64,000 nt of DNA, taken from Opisthorchis felineus. Its lineage: Eukaryota; Platyhelminthes; Trematoda; Opisthorchiida; Opisthorchiidae. The stretch is from assembly GCA_004794785.1 (NCBI GenBank), contig SJOL01008491.1, forward strand, positions 268,334 to 332,333, given 5' to 3'. Below, piece after piece: positions 12,601-24,039 of this stretch (positions are counted from its first letter, which is position 1; each line of letters begins with the position of its first letter). The notes under the pieces were generated by a model. It saw only the letters and a list, made by a program, of their open reading frames with translations, ran no database searches and was not told where the DNA came from. The translations under genes were made by a program, and so were the position numbers.

Positions 12601-15600
12601 TATGTCAAACTCGTATTCGACTGGAACACAAAGTCAATCAAAACTACAGAACTCTGCCTACCAGCCGAAGAAGAGTAAAACTGATAGTGGACTAGCGAAG
12701 TTTTCTCCAACGTTGGGAGTGGTGCTGTTTGTCTAAAAAGCCAAACGGGTGAGTCGCCGACTTTATTTGGGTTTTGAAAGCAAAACAGGATACGTCCACT
12801 ATATAAAACACCTCCTTCAAGGAGACAACTTGTGAGCAAAGGCCCTACTTTCATTTTAAACCCGAATGAGTACATTGAAGGAAAGAAGCGTCTTCATTCC
12901 TGTAATAGCTTAGCTGTCATCTCCCCCGTAAAATTGAGGGAGTTTTAATGAAAATACACACCTAGATTGGTTAGCTGACCTACAGTTTATTCAACAAACA
13001 GTCCTAATGCACTTACACATCATCTTAATGCACTCCTCTTATTTACCCGGAAGAAACTAAAAAATTCCCCCAATATGTCTCTCAGAGGTGGAACAATGCT
13101 TAACTAGGGACCCACCAACCAAATATAGTTATGCTTACATCGAGCTATGTTCAAACTAACCGGAGGGGGGTTTTCCATCCAGCTCAGAGGCATCCAAAGT
13201 GGGACAAATCATCTGGAATTGATATCAAGCTGGAGGTTACATACATGAGCATGAAATGTTTCCTGTTTTGGTGTAACTTGCTGAATGATCTTTCCTAGGG
13301 ACTGAATACATTTTCGACCACGATTGTATGTAACCAAATGATTTTTTGTGCACAAGATTAAGATCTCACCACAAACACTCCAAAATTGTATGATTGTCTG
13401 AGTTCTAGGTTATTTCAGTAAGGGTATTCACTAAATTATTATTTATTTTTCAAGTTATTTAAGTTTTTTAATTCCTTCACCCCAAAAGCCCCTCCGCGCT
13501 CAGATCTCGGAAGCCACTCGCAATAAACTAATTGAGTACAACGTGTACGACATAGAGCCCAAAGGATCTGTGAAAACGAAGGTGAGTAAACACACGTGTT
13601 GTCGCAGTTCAATCAAAACGGACTAGGTACTTATATCACGCAACTTTGAAAGACGGCAATTTCGCTCGAGTTAAGAGGCAGTCGCTTTTCGATGTTGAGT
13701 TAGATGTTGAGTTTTACGGTCATATCCCGACTGTCGTCCATGACAGAGAAAGTGAGCTTACCTAGCGTATACAATTACTGATTATACGAGGAAAACATCC
13801 GTAGCTTCGGAAAGCGCAAGGTGAAGGCCAGTGTGACAATTTAGTTTTTCAGTTTAGTTTCAAGCCGGCTCTTGAAAATGGTTGATGCGGTCAATGAAAC
13901 ACAAACAGAGAAAAGATGTTCCGTAATCAGAAGTTTTTTATGTAGTTTTATCTGGTGAACTGATGTTCCGCATTCATTTGGGGGCCTTAAAAGTAATTAT
14001 TGTACTCAGTGTTTGGAATTCCGCAGCCAGGATAACTTGGTCCAACCAGGTCGTCCACTGTTTTTCAGACAACACCTCGATTGTCTTCCCTTTTGCCGAC
14101 AGGCGTCAGGCGGATCACCGTTTAATCATTCCTTATGCGGAGCTGCCAAACTTTGACAGCGTAATATCAGTGAGGGCTGATGTATTTGTTTGAAAATATA
14201 TTGAATGTGCATAATCATGGTATTTCAGTAGAATACGCAAAGTGAGTCATCAGTCTAGTTGTCATAGCCTGCGAGGTGATCTCTGATGTTATCCTACGCA
14301 GGTTGGTTCACGATTGCGGTAGTCAGATTCCGCAGATGCAGGCCTAGTCTCCCACCAACCAGGGATGCATCGACCATAGCCCCAACTGACTACAAGTGTT
14401 GAATCGGTGTCATCCCTTTCAACGATCAGCAATGGCTGGTAACCAGCAAGCTAGCGAATTTAGCCAGCTTATGCTGTTTAAGGCTGCTTTTGGTTCCGTT
14501 AATCCTCAGAAAAGGTGACAGCGTCTGGCAGTGAAGCGTGCCTTGTAGGTTCTTTTCACTTGCGAGAGCTGTGTATGCCCCCTCCCGTGTGTGCTTATGG
14601 GGCTGCGGCAAAGTTTCCCGAGCCTAACATATCCAGGATTGTCAGAAAGGATACCCTCTGTCTTGCATCCACTTCAAACTCATAATTGGTCTGCTTCTTG
14701 CGCCTACTTTGCCTGCCTCTGATAGGCCGGGTACCAAATTATTTGTGGACTCTCGCTCACAGACCCTGAGTATACTGACGATATCGCTCTTCTTGGACTG
14801 GACACTTTAAGAATGAAAACCATTCCAAACAACTCAAAAAATTTTGGTGCATGGTTTGGTATGCGCTTTACACCCGGGAAATGTAACATGTTACTGCAAG
14901 ACTGCGTCGGATCAAAACTAAACGTCATTCCTGCAAATGAAACGGCCTGTGTTGTGTATAAGTTCCACTCTGTGTGGAGACTACTACGGTGAACAAATAG
15001 CACGGGGTTTGGAGGCTGAGACCTCGACACTGTATAAAACCGTTGATCCTTTCCTATTATTTGCAGGCTATTCGTGCTTTGAACCGGTTTATCCATTTTG
15101 CTTGCGCTGACACAGGTGTACTTGTTCCTGCCTTGGGTCCAGTCAGAGTAAATTTGTTTGATACACGTTCGGTCGTACAGCAAAACGAAGACTGACAAGT
15201 TCAGTTATTATCTTGCCAGTGCATTCCAAAGAATTCAAATAGAACCAGGACAGGAGTGACCACAATTAAATAAACCCAAGAGTCCACCAAAGAACACACT
15301 TTAGTTGTTCAACGATGAGGTACATATACTGGTTAGTAAACTGCTCGTACAAAGATTTGAAGTGATGGCAGTTTTGATAATTAACCAAACCTTGTCACCA
15401 AGCACTTAATGCACCCTTTTTAAACAAGACAATATGCGCTATGAGGTTTTAGTCACGCCAAAATGGTCACACTAACCCCTGGTTTCGTGGGCCCCACGGT
15501 CATGAATTTAGCCGCCCTTTGCCACCGCCCGCATGTACGGTTTGTTTCGCCGTGTGATCCAGTAAGTTGAACGGAGTTTGCAGACAGAAAAGCTATGGGC

Positions 15601-16496
15601 GTCGAAACGCCATGTGATCCTTGCGGAAACACTCGAGTTTCTTTTGTCATGTTGCCGGTACGTCCTGCCTTGAAAAGCGTTTAAACTGGATAGAGTTTTG
15701 GTGTCAAAGCCAACTGACCGTTTGCACGGTACAAGATCACTCACTTGCAAGTGCATTAATGTGTAGAATAACGGACTACGTACGCCCTATGGGCCATAGC
15801 CTAGCGCCACCTGTCGATCAGACTGACCAGATCAGAGTACGGGTTCGGTAATGAATTCGGGCAAAGTACGCAACTGCAAGTTAGGTCAAATCCCGTCCCC
15901 AAATGCTATCCAATTTCACGTGATCATATGGCTGAGTAGCCTGGAAATTTTTGGTGAAAAGTGCATGTGAATGCTTTCTGAAGCTGCCTGGCGCTTGGCT
16001 TATCATCTAAGCATAAGCCAAACATCCGCACCAGTTGTGAATGTGATAATCCTGCTCAAAAACTGAACCGTTGATGAACCTATCTCACTGGCTCTATAAG
16101 CTATGGCAACGTTTCGGTTATCCCTTAATGAGCTTTAATTACACCGGTTTGGCCACTGAAGTACTCAGCTCCAAACTCTCCTCTTTTCTTTAAACTTTTC
16201 AGGATGGCACCACCATCGAAACCTACTGGCTAAACGGAAAATTGGAGGGGGTAGACTCCACGGAACTCACTAAATTGATGGAGAGCGAAAGAGAACGACT
16301 GGCAGACTCAAATCTTTCTTCAAATCAAACTAAATTTGGTGAAGGCTGGGAATCACTCAGTGCCAGTCGGTGCAGTTCGTCGCGTCCGTACATGGCTATT
16401 GCCTCAGCTAGGAATTCGGAATCGAGGAGGTCGGGCCAGTCAAGCTTGTCAGTCGTCAAGGATCTCTCAAATAATGACATGCAGTCTAGGCGCTAG
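3517..16496 (+). CDS. Guanylate cyclase, catalytic core and C-terminal tail (5' exons not seen)
   Basis: This gene would convert GTP to cyclic GMP. Five exons join in frame: 3517-3663, 7682-7844, 10363-10472, 13489-13581 and 16203-16496. All junctions are GT-AG, and together they give 268 residues ending at TAG. Residues 1-49 carry SDVVGF with the first metal aspartate (D11). Residues 50-57 are VETVGDAY with the guanine-contact Glu51 and second metal Asp55. Residues 119-126 are MPRYCLFG with guanine-contact Cys123. The core ends at ETYWLNGK. About 80 serine-rich residues follow. The transition-state Asn and phosphate-binding Arg expected at 130 and 134 are Ala and Leu, so the chain resembles the non-catalytic half of a heterodimer, such as a soluble cyclase alpha subunit. 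The sensory or linker part must lie upstream; I could not find it in bases 1-3516. A receptor-type cyclase is the alternative. The cyclase call is very secure, the subclass is not. Confidence 0.93.
5170..5560. repeat. Foldback repeat family, diverged copy 1
   Basis: One end resembles ACTACTCATGAGGGTGCTGA and the other carries its approximate reverse complement near 5440. Between them is the family core (CTGACGGGGACTCTGCGATG, then TGATGAACCC). Downstream, the AAACGAGAGATTCAG motif seen in the other copies appears. It is clearly related to the copies at 9.3, 10.7, 11.0, 12.4 and 61.0 kb but heavily mutated. Confidence 0.65.
5872..6062 (-). mobile_element. tRNA-derived SINE, copy 1
   Basis: On the minus strand it reads as a tRNA-like head (GAGATAGCTCATTGCTTAAG, then GGTTCGAAACT as box B). 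The family body follows (GGGCTTGGGCAATTAGG, ATCTCAGTC, AAAGGGTGTTAC). Order and spacing match the copies at 45.1, 47.6, 51.6 and 54.8 kb. It is older than the 45.1 kb copy, judging by more differences. Confidence 0.75.
7682..7844 (+). CDS. Guanylate cyclase exon b
   Basis: This exon encodes 54 residues plus one base. It opens with [13 protein letters not shown], which carries the guanine-specifying Glu and second metal Asp. It ends with GIKIRV before the split glycine codon. The acceptor is TTTCAG and the donor is GTAAGT at 7845. The segment [20 protein letters not shown] matches the variable loop and following strand of cyclase domains in position and length. Confidence 0.92.
8820..8892. repeat. 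A-rich simple repeat tract
   Basis: Imperfect AAATA/TAAG-type units run for about 70 bases, for example AAATAAAATAAGTAAATAAA. This is low-complexity sequence. Confidence 0.6.
9310..9606. repeat. Foldback repeat family, copy 2
   Basis: It opens near TTAGCGAAATACACCC, continues through TTTGGTTTTGCGAGAGACTC and ACCTGGAACCCAGCTGAATC, and ends CAGCAACCTTATGAGTAGTG. The right half is the reverse complement of the left half of the 61.0 kb copy (ACTACTCATAAGGTTGCTGA). That relationship defines the family's inverted ends. No coding capacity is seen. Confidence 0.75.
10363..10472 (+). CDS. Guanylate cyclase exon c
   Basis: This exon completes the split glycine and encodes 36 residues from [19 protein letters not shown] to MEQTSS. 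The HTG and PRYCLFG motifs are unmistakable. The following stretch reads [11 protein letters not shown] where active subunits have an Asn and an Arg. The acceptor AG is at 10361-10362 after a pyrimidine-rich tract, and the donor is GTAATA at 10473. Confidence 0.92.
10645..10890. repeat. Foldback repeat family, copy 3
   Basis: It carries CATACACTCATCTGCA, CTGCTGAATCTCTCGTTTAT, GTTGACGGAAACTCCGGGAC and AAACCGGTTGTGGAC. These lie in the same order as the 9.3 kb copy. Confidence 0.7.
10891..11200. repeat. Foldback repeat family, copy 4
   Basis: It follows copy 3 almost directly, so the two lie head to tail. It contains GATTCAGCTGGGTTCC, GGCAGACGGAAAATCGGGGA, GACGAAACCGGTCGTGAG and CAGCAATCTTATGAGCAGTG. 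Confidence 0.7.
12420..12735. repeat. Foldback repeat family, decayed copy 5
   Basis: Recognisable blocks are ACCTCATGTTTTAGCAG, ATAAACGAGAGATTCAG, CTCTGCCTACCAG and GGACTAGCGAAGTTTTCTCC. It is the most diverged copy in the cyclase introns. Confidence 0.55.
13489..13581 (+). CDS. Guanylate cyclase exon d
   Basis: This exon encodes 31 residues beginning [20 protein letters not shown] place the acceptor at 13487-13488 (CCCAAAAG) rather than at the CAG ending at 13503. The earlier site adds PLRAQ, which fills the gap after MEQTSS that cyclases normally fill with a residue run of this kind. Both choices stay in frame. The donor is GTGAGT at 13582. Confidence 0.85.
13582..16202 (+). other. Cyclase intron 4 (2.6 kb)
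   Basis: GT-AG intron between exon d and the last exon. It contains a sense-oriented LINE reverse-transcriptase fragment at 14240-15200. I see nothing else in it. Confidence 0.85.
14240..15200 (+). mobile_element. LINE reverse-transcriptase fragment inside a cyclase intron
   Basis: A plus-strand frame reads [17 protein letters not shown] at about 14768-14820, where YTDD stands for the catalytic YADD box. [19 protein letters not shown] and [11 protein letters not shown] follow at the usual spacing of the fingers-palm to thumb transition. Stops interrupt the frame on both sides. It is in the same orientation as the host gene. The 164-codon minus-strand open frame over 14704-15198 is antisense to it. 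Confidence 0.75.
16203..16496 (+). CDS. Guanylate cyclase last exon
   Basis: This exon encodes 97 residues and the TAG stop. [13 protein letters not shown] closes the catalytic domain. The remainder is a hydrophilic tail rich in Ser, Arg and Glu with no motif I recognise, a plausible regulatory or protein-contact region. The acceptor is CTTTTCAG after a clear pyrimidine tract. Confidence 0.92.
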   Translation, partial: DGTTIETYWLNGKLEGVDSTELTKLMESERERLADSNLSSNQTKFGEGWESLSASRCSSSRPYMAIASARNSESRRSGQSSLSVVKDLSNNDMQSRR

Positions 16497-16769
16497 AAAC
16501 AACGCATTACGCACGCATTTTTCATTGGATTGTGATTCTGATCCATTTGGACATCAACGTCCAACGACAAGACCCTGATATTCGATAGTGTTGCAGAAAT
16601 GTTCATCCTTAATCGTTGAGTCATTTTGCATCGCACCTGGTGTTGACATCAAAGTTCACTGAATGTAGTTGTAGATATTTGTAGCACAGAAAATAACACT
16701 ACTTTCCCACTGTGTTGAACAGGCGCCAGAATGGCGGTACGAATAGCGCTTCCCTAAAGAAACTTTGAT

Positions 16770-16775
16770 AATAAA
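16770..16775 (+). promoter_or_regulatory. Candidate poly(A) signal of the cyclase gene
   Basis: This is an AATAAA hexamer 274 bases after the cyclase stop codon, the first one I see there. A hexamer can occur by chance, so this is a position-based guess. Confidence 0.4.
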
Positions 16776-17864
16776 CCTGATGCAAAATTCAACAAGTAAC
16801 AAAGGTCTTCTGAAAAGCATGCACCACAATTCACCCGTAAAACTCATTTGACAACAGAACCTGGACACAAATTCCGCCGAATTCTTATTAACGGCTCCTT
16901 GGTGGACTGAAACAACAGCTTACGTTTCTTCGAAACACGATCGCTCTCCCAATGCAATTCCAAAACACCTTTTAGGGAGCTCCTCTTAAACCTTCGTAAC
17001 TCTCCCCTGTATTTTTGTTGCGTTCTACAAAATCTAGTTATACATGTGCCGCAAAAGTTTCGTTTTAAACAGTCACATGTTGAGATACCCATGGTTGGAT
17101 TCTGGGGTCGGGTTTGGCAAACACGTTTTAATCTGAGAGCATTTCCGTTTTCATAAGCCAAGTAAACGCAACACAACGGCACAAGGCCGCAAGCTTCAGG
17201 TCTGACTTTTCGCACACCGGGAAACTTTCACCGTAAACGCTGCACTTTGTACGCCCCAACCAAATTCGATCAGTTAGATTAGTATTGCGGTCATCTAATC
17301 CAGAAGTTCCGTTTCCTCACAGCCGTGCCCACACATGCCCCTGCGTACTGCGCCTGCACAGTTGCATGTGTAGCCATCGATGCTTCTCGCTCCTAGGACA
17401 TGTATGTGTGCGGCAGAGAGAGAGACTCAGCCCTCCTGCTGTTCCGTAGGATGCTGCACCTGTACAAGGTCTGGTTCAACCTGGTATAGAATCGAGAAGG
17501 ACTGGGTAGGAACAAGAAGCCCCACACTGATGATGAGAATAGTATTTTACGGAAGGGTGAACTTGAGATTTAGAACAGAAGATAACCTGAGCGAAGATGA
17601 AATATATGCGCCCCATAAAGAGAAAATGAAATTTTGAAATGCTTGCATTGCGGGAGACTTGACATTCACGGATTCACGGATTGATACACAGAATCGAGGC
17701 TTTTGCCCAAGTTTCCCGGGTGGGTTTTGTTCCTGTCGTTCAGCGGCTGTCGTTCACCTGAAAGGCACAAGAAAAAAAAGGGTGTAGCACTGCTCTTTAA
17801 GTTCTCAGCCCAGGGCAGTATGTCTGCCAGCACGAGGACTCGCATAAGAAAGCGCCTAATAGTC
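16776..17864. other. No recognisable feature
   Basis: Intergenic sequence after the cyclase. No exon or known repeat is recognised. Confidence 0.45.
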
Positions 17865-19700
17865 ATTTCAACTGGGTTCTAGAAGGAGCTTGGACAACCG
17901 CTGGAGGAAGGTTATTCCACGCAGCTACTACAGGAAATGAGAAAACATTTTGCCCAATAAAACTGTTCGCTCTGAGCTTGAAAATCTTCTTACCATGTCC
18001 CCGCCGTGTGAGGACCAGGATAAGTTGTCCGTACTTAAGCGGTAGAAAGACTCACAAATAATAGCAAATGATAGCATGTCCCAATAAAGACTCGTGTCAG
18101 GAGCAGAATTCAGAATTGAGGTAGACACGTTAAAAAATTTGGAATAATTGACTATAGCTGGATTCATGTAGGTCCACTCAAGGGTGCCGTCAGGGTCCTT
18201 ATTCCTGGGGGTAAGTGCTAGCGTGTATCATCGTTTGGCGGCCGTCACAGGCAAAACTCTGTGACGGGTAAGAAGAAACAAGTATATATTAGACAGAAAA
18301 GGTAACGGTAGACGAAAGATATTTTACGTGACAAAAGGATGGCTTGTAGAGGAGGATAGGTCCTTGGGAAATCCCGCTTCAATTTTACGAGTCAGAGACA
18401 TAACGTCGTTCACTCTTGCCTGCTTGGCAAGATCATGCAGGAGACTTTCAATCCAGGGGATTGACCACGGACATAGCCCAAACAAGAAAAACTCAGCAAG
18501 GAGATCCATATTCCAGGCCCACTCATATGTCTTTGACTGCGTTCATTTCACGAAAAGAGGTTGGAAAGAAAGGCAAAACATGTGGCAGCATATCACACGT
18601 ATGGTGACAACATCTTAATCCCTTTTGGTAACCACTCAACAGGAAGTTGTTTTGGAGATCGTGGAGAGGTTTTTCATCACAGTTGCGACAAGAACCTTCG
18701 ATTGATAGAGCACAATGGGAATAGGCCGGTAGTTGCTGGGGTCAGGATGGAACGACCCTTTGAACTTGGTAGCACAAACAAATTTTTTACCCTGATGAAA
18801 AATCATCAATGAATACGGATGGAAAAAAGCCTTCAAACCACTGGCGCAAATTCACGAGAAAATTTCTGGGACAAAATACAAGAGATACCATCGGCAGTCT
18901 TTGGTTTAGAAGTGTTGAGTTCTAGCAGGAAACAGCAATTATTGTGGTGATAATTGACAATCATGGGTGAATCGGAGAGGCTGGGCAGACTGGTGCGAAA
19001 CTAGGATGAGAAAGAAGGAAATTAGAGAAAAGATTTTGAACAAATTTTTTTGCTTCTTTTAACGGGGGTGATTCTGGACCGCCAAATGCAACAAGCACAC
19101 AGACACCCATGGACGAACCATGCAAGGGGTAGTCTTTTCACAGGTATGGGAAGATCAGTTATAAGCTTGCTCATACATGCAGACAGAGCAAGCATAAATA
19201 ATCCCAGAAACTCTGCGAGATCCTCTTGAAGGCAATTGACAAAACGACGATTCATACCTTGCCAGTCGGCGGATGTGTCGCCTTAGTAAGGAAGGGAGCA
19301 AAAGGTGGGACAAAATTCAAGTGGAAATGATTGATAAGGTGGTGGTTGAAAGACGCAATGGAGTCTAGTGAGACTTGTTTCAGTCTGATGGATGAGCCGT
19401 TAAAATGAAACCAAGGTTCTCAGCAGTGTCACCGTTAAGATCAGAAGGTCATGTTTGAAAGCTGACAAGCTTGGTACATTAGTTGGCAATGGGCAAGAAC
19501 TTGAACGTGCGACCCAAGTGGGGTGTACGGAGAAAAACAGAAGCCATTCGTCAATGCGATCGCTAAGGCAGTTAAGAATGTAAGCGTCTGCAGTGGGAAT
19601 GAACTGTCTGCCCAAAGGTTAAGTTCAAAAAATAAAAATGAGGACGCAGCACTTGAGGTTTTATAAACGGTAAAAATAGTTACCGTTTCATGGGAAAGCC
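17865..19700 (-). mobile_element. Degenerate LINE (reverse transcriptase to C-terminus)
   Basis: On the minus strand, DPSNYRPIPIVLYQSKVL at about 18700-18746 matches the SNYRPISL motif at the start of LINE reverse transcriptases. NNFLLSGYQKGLR follows. Near 17905-17990 the segment KIFKLRANSFIGQNVFSF and then AAWNNLPPAVV matches the familiar C-terminal block (FFxxRVVxxWNxLP). The span is full of stops. The part above 18850 is assigned only by position, as the linker between endonuclease and RT. This family differs from the one at 0.7 and 23.4 kb. Confidence 0.65.
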
Positions 19701-22700
19701 AATTTACTTTAAAAATAGTTAAAGGTCAGTGATACATGGATAGTGAGGAACAAATAAGGGACACTGTGTGAAGATGCATACTATATCTTCAAAACGGGAA
19801 GTGTGTGAAAAGCGTATTGTTGGTTAAGGTCACCAGACTGACTTCTATTAAAAATAAAACATGGGGTGTGGTGGGAGGCGGGGGCTTGTTGAACCGAATT
19901 AATTTTGTAGCTTGGTCGACGGGTGGTGTGTATTGTGTCTTTCAAATCGAAAAAGACAGCTGAGCAGGTATCTCTGAATTTTGCACTCGTAAGTTTGTTT
20001 TGTGAGTAAAAGACTGCCATCCCAACTCACAGGCTTAGGGAGGCCCATGAAAGCTGGCGCTGGTACCCCCATTGGATGTAGTCCAATCCCGGCAGCCATC
20101 CAACCGTACCACAGAGACAACTTTCGAAGACATTCTGGGTTGAGAAATCATTCCAATAATATAGGCACGCCTTTGAACCCGCTAAGACTTTTCAACGATA
20201 ACAATGTTTTACGCATTTTATTGCGCTATAATGCTACTGATGCCTTGAGACTGCGCATAAACTAATGGTATCTAGCAGACCATAGTAGATCATGTAAGCT
20301 TCACAGGGCGAGTCATTCTCTTCATGTTTTTATGTTACCGAATGAGGATATTTGCGGAAAGGCTATTCGCAGATTGACGACACGAGGCTGTTCTTCATCT
20401 TTAAAATATACCTTTGGCCTGTAGCGTGGGATGTCAGGAAGTCAGTGGTATTCGATACTCGCGAGGATGTAGTGACGGCACACGTCGGTTCTGAAATGTG
20501 TAGATATGGAAACTGGTATTATCGAATCCACACGGCACACAAAGCACACATTCTCACAGGTTGGGTGACACAGGGTAGAAGACCGGAGCGTAACAACAAC
20601 ACACGTGTATTGTAAACGAAACCGAAACCGAAAGTGTACAAAAGTCAAACAACATGGTATGAAAACAGTCAATGGGTTTCGTCGGGTATACCTGTAATAG
20701 AGAGGAGAGATGCACATGTATTAGGTCATATGAAAAACACGTGTAAGCAAGCACAGTCTAGTTTCAATTGCGTTACAGGCCGATCGGTTAAAATTCGCGC
20801 CTAGACGTTAAATCAGTGAATCCGATTGGTGCAGTGAACCTTTCCGCGGTTCACTGTGGAACTGATTATTTACCTTTATTTCGTCCAACCAGAAATCATA
20901 CTTTTGAGCTATCATCCTTATGTCAAACTGGATAAATTTGGCGCGCGGTTTTAAATGCTAGTCTACAAATAATACGGATACACCACTCACCAGAAGTGGG
21001 CCGAAATTAATTCCGCCGAACCTCTGGGGTTTTCGAAGTTGCCAATTCCACATGAAGTTAGTCTAATCCTGCTGCACCTTCAAGTCGCATGTTGCTTATA
21101 GCATTTTTTTAGTTGAGCAAACTTTCAAGGTCACCGACCATCGCCGATTCTCACGTTTACCAGCAAAAGAGAAAATGCACGAAATCACATCTTAGCGTAC
21201 TTTACCTATCCGTGGTGTTCTTCAAATGGGAGATGACACCTACAGAATGTTCTGTGTAAATTCTAACCGTGTTTGTGTGAATAACGTTTGTATGCGTTAT
21301 ACTTGTCAGACGTAACAAATTCGACGAATTTCTCCACCGAACTGCTGCACAACGCTGTTGTTTAGGAAGCTCATCTTGCGTTCATTATAATACTCGAAGA
21401 CAACTTGATGCATCGTGAGGTACTGATGTGGGTATGCATCTCTGTGGAGGATGCCCAATTTAAGTCATGCACAACAGGTCACGGGCTAACGCAACGTTTT
21501 GAGTTATCCGCGTGTGAAGTGCCAACATTCTTATTTGATATCTTTCCTATTGAAAAGCATGACTCCACTTGGCTGAATTACGTCATAAAGCTCAACGACA
21601 CCGCCGGAAAATAAAGCCAACCGTTACCCTTCATCATGATAACTGCACGCGCAGTCGCCCACCCTGGTTACATATTGTAACTGTTATGCCCGTGTATATG
21701 TGCGATGATGTCCGAGGCACCAATTATGCATGCCAGTAAAATCTGACGGCCAAAGATGGCCTTGCGTACCCATCAGTGTACGCGTATTGCTCACCCTGGC
21801 TATTTATCGTGCATGCCATGCACAAACCTATGCTCCGCCATGGTTACGAGGCCTCAACTATGTATGATAGCCTAATGCGATGGTCAACGACGACCCCTCA
21901 TCATCATGGACGTCCGTTGTTGCCCACGTCGGCCACTTATCGTAAATGCAAGGCCATGGAATTGAAGGATCTCATGAGCCCATGGACGTATATCCGTGGT
22001 TATAGCCATCGCGGAGATTTAATGTGTAGACAGGATTTGGTTTCACATCCGCTCCTTTGGAGTACTTAAACCCAACGTCACTAAATTGCTGTCTCACGTG
22101 TAAGTTAACAGAGAGACACCAAATGCAAGTGGTGTGACGAGCTTGAGATAATTCTTTCCGCAAAACCCTTAAGCTTTTCCGTAGGCTGTAAGGCACCATT
22201 TTGAGGTGACCACATCCCCCAAACATGCGACACGACCATGCGCCTCACGTCTTTCTCCGACCTCTCGCCCCTGCATGCTTCGAACTACTAATTCCTCCAG
22301 ACTCACTCAAATTTTATGGTTAGATAGCACCTATTTCCGCGTGGTAGGTACTATCAGAAAGCCATTCGTATACCAAGTCGATACGTTACTGTTTACTGCG
22401 GACTACAACTGGCAACTTGTCTCTCTCTGCAGCTAGCTCACCCCCTTCCTGAATAAGCGTTAGTGAACCGTTCCAAAAACCGTCGGTAATGGCTTTCTAA
22501 CCATTTTCTTCGCCTTAGCACGCTCTAATACATAATTCTACTTGCCTAAATGCTTGCCGGCCAACCACCTCTTTTACACGAGCTAACTGCGAAGTCACGT
22601 ATACCTCAACAATGGACTTCGAAACCGTCTGCTTACACCCCTGCCTCCCCCAAGCTTAATTGGCGGCTACACAACTAGCTGTGGCTTGATGATGCGTCTT

Positions 22701-23199
22701 TTAGCTAATGCGCGTCCCTCAAATTCACATAAGGCCACATCCGGTTGCACCGAACGCATACTGCAATTCCCTATTACCTTCAACCGAATGTGGGTCATCG
22801 TTTTTCAAATCGAGCAGTGTTGCCTCACTACAGTAGTTACGAACCGTAAACATACTTAACTGCCCGTTATTTTGGGTCACAGTCCAATTTACGGTCCGGT
22901 ATTCTCTAGATCTTTTTGACACCCTTTCTTATTTTGAGTCCCAAATCTTGATATTTCGGCATTAATTACCTCGTTTGAATGGCAGCAATGACCAACGTCT
23001 CGCCCTCTATGAACCCACGAACATCCGTTGTCAATGCTGGTTCCAGTTTGTCACGATTCCCATTCGAAGCTAGAGTACCTCAACTGACTAGCCCAAGATG
23101 TTCATGTACGGGGGTGTGCGCGGGCCCAAAAACGACATCGTGATGACGATACCGCGATTTCCAGGCGCAGTCTGATGGATTGCCCGTAGTTCACCATAT
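19701..23199. other. No recognisable feature (small hairpin at 20.8 kb)
   Basis: I see no coding or repeat family. A 9-base perfect inverted repeat (CAGTGAACC / GGTTCACTG, 7-base loop) sits at 20832-20856. Confidence 0.4.
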
Positions 23200-23204
23200 C
23201 TATT

Positions 23205-23300
23205 CATCGTCATCATCAGTAAAATGATATCAGTGTTCAACACTGAAGCTCTGCTGCCATACACGCATGAGTTATTTTGAAAGCCTTATTGTGAAGAAAA
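23205..23300. repeat. ATC-flanked dispersed repeat, copy 1
   Basis: A TCATCGTCATCATCAG tract is followed by ATATCAGTGTTCAACACTGA and CTGCCATACA. The same order occurs at 45.8, 46.0, 52.9 and 53.5 kb. Confidence 0.6.
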
Positions 23301-23377
23301 GAGTAAAAGTAAACAAGGGAGGGACTTAGTGCTGGTTTATTACAATCACTCCGAGGTGCCTATTTCTCCGGACGCTA

Positions 23378-23945
23378 ATTCAGGCAATCTGGGTGAAAAC
23401 GGACAACAAGGACGCCACTGACGTCCATCAGCAGCCACGTCTTGCAGCGTCTCTAGCCACGCGCAATGAGGATCACGCGGTCAACATCCTGGAAGGCGAG
23501 TGGCACCGACAGAACCCAGGCGTTTCGTAATCTCTCTCATACCCCTCTGCCAGATCAAGGGTTGGCCACCTCTCTGCTTCTCCCACTCCTACTTGGGCAC
23601 AGAAATCAAGACTCTCTTGGGAATTCATTGGTTCGGAATACGCGGTGCATGACCTGGCCTCCTAGTGCTGGACACATTTCTCAATGGAAGTCCCCGTTGC
23701 ATAAACGAAAACTCGCTTTCTAATTGCCTCTGCGGATTCACCGACACCAGCCCACTCGAGCTATCCTTCCGAGACAACGATTGCCGAACGCCCGAAAGCG
23801 TCCCTCTTCCGCTGCTCGAACAGGCCAAGTCCCATAGCCATACAACAGAACAGCCCGTGCCGCAGCCTAGGACGAGTCCTTGAGATTCAGGAATATACCA
23901 GATCAAGGACAGTTGTTTGATATTATTTTGTTCGGCTAGGTGCAA
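23378..23945 (-). mobile_element. LINE 3' end
   Basis: On the minus strand it gives VVWLWDLACS, SFMQRGLPLRNVSS and GHAPRIPN, then QVGVGEAERWPTLDLAEGY in a shifted frame. It ends at the same CAGATTGCCTGAAT tail as the 0.66 kb copy. This is the post-RT end of the same CR1/RTE-like LINE. Frameshifts are frequent. Confidence 0.8.
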
Positions 23946-24039
23946 CTGGACGGAATGTCTAGACGCACTTTTGTGGGCATATGCATAACAAGCTGATACT
24001 GGGCTTGTTTAGAGCCAAGCTTGTGCAGTAACATCTGCC

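Larger units (their letters stand above)
10473..13488 (+). other. Cyclase intron 3 (3.0 kb)
   Basis: GT-AG intron between exons c and d. It contains three foldback repeat copies (10645-10890, 10891-11200, 12420-12735). An open frame at 11500-11727 (75 codons) matches nothing I know. Confidence 0.85.

Noticed and set aside
5170..12735. CRISPR-like array from the repeated blocks
   Set aside because: The repeats are long, diverged and irregularly spaced in a eukaryotic gene's introns. There are no uniform spacers or cas genes.
13501..13503. CAG at 13501-13503 as the acceptor of cyclase exon d
   Set aside because: It would drop PLRAQ and leave a gap after MEQTSS. The site at 13487-13488 fills the gap in the same frame.
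14704..15198. 164-codon open frame on the minus strand
   Set aside because: It is antisense to a LINE segment with a recognisable YTDD box.
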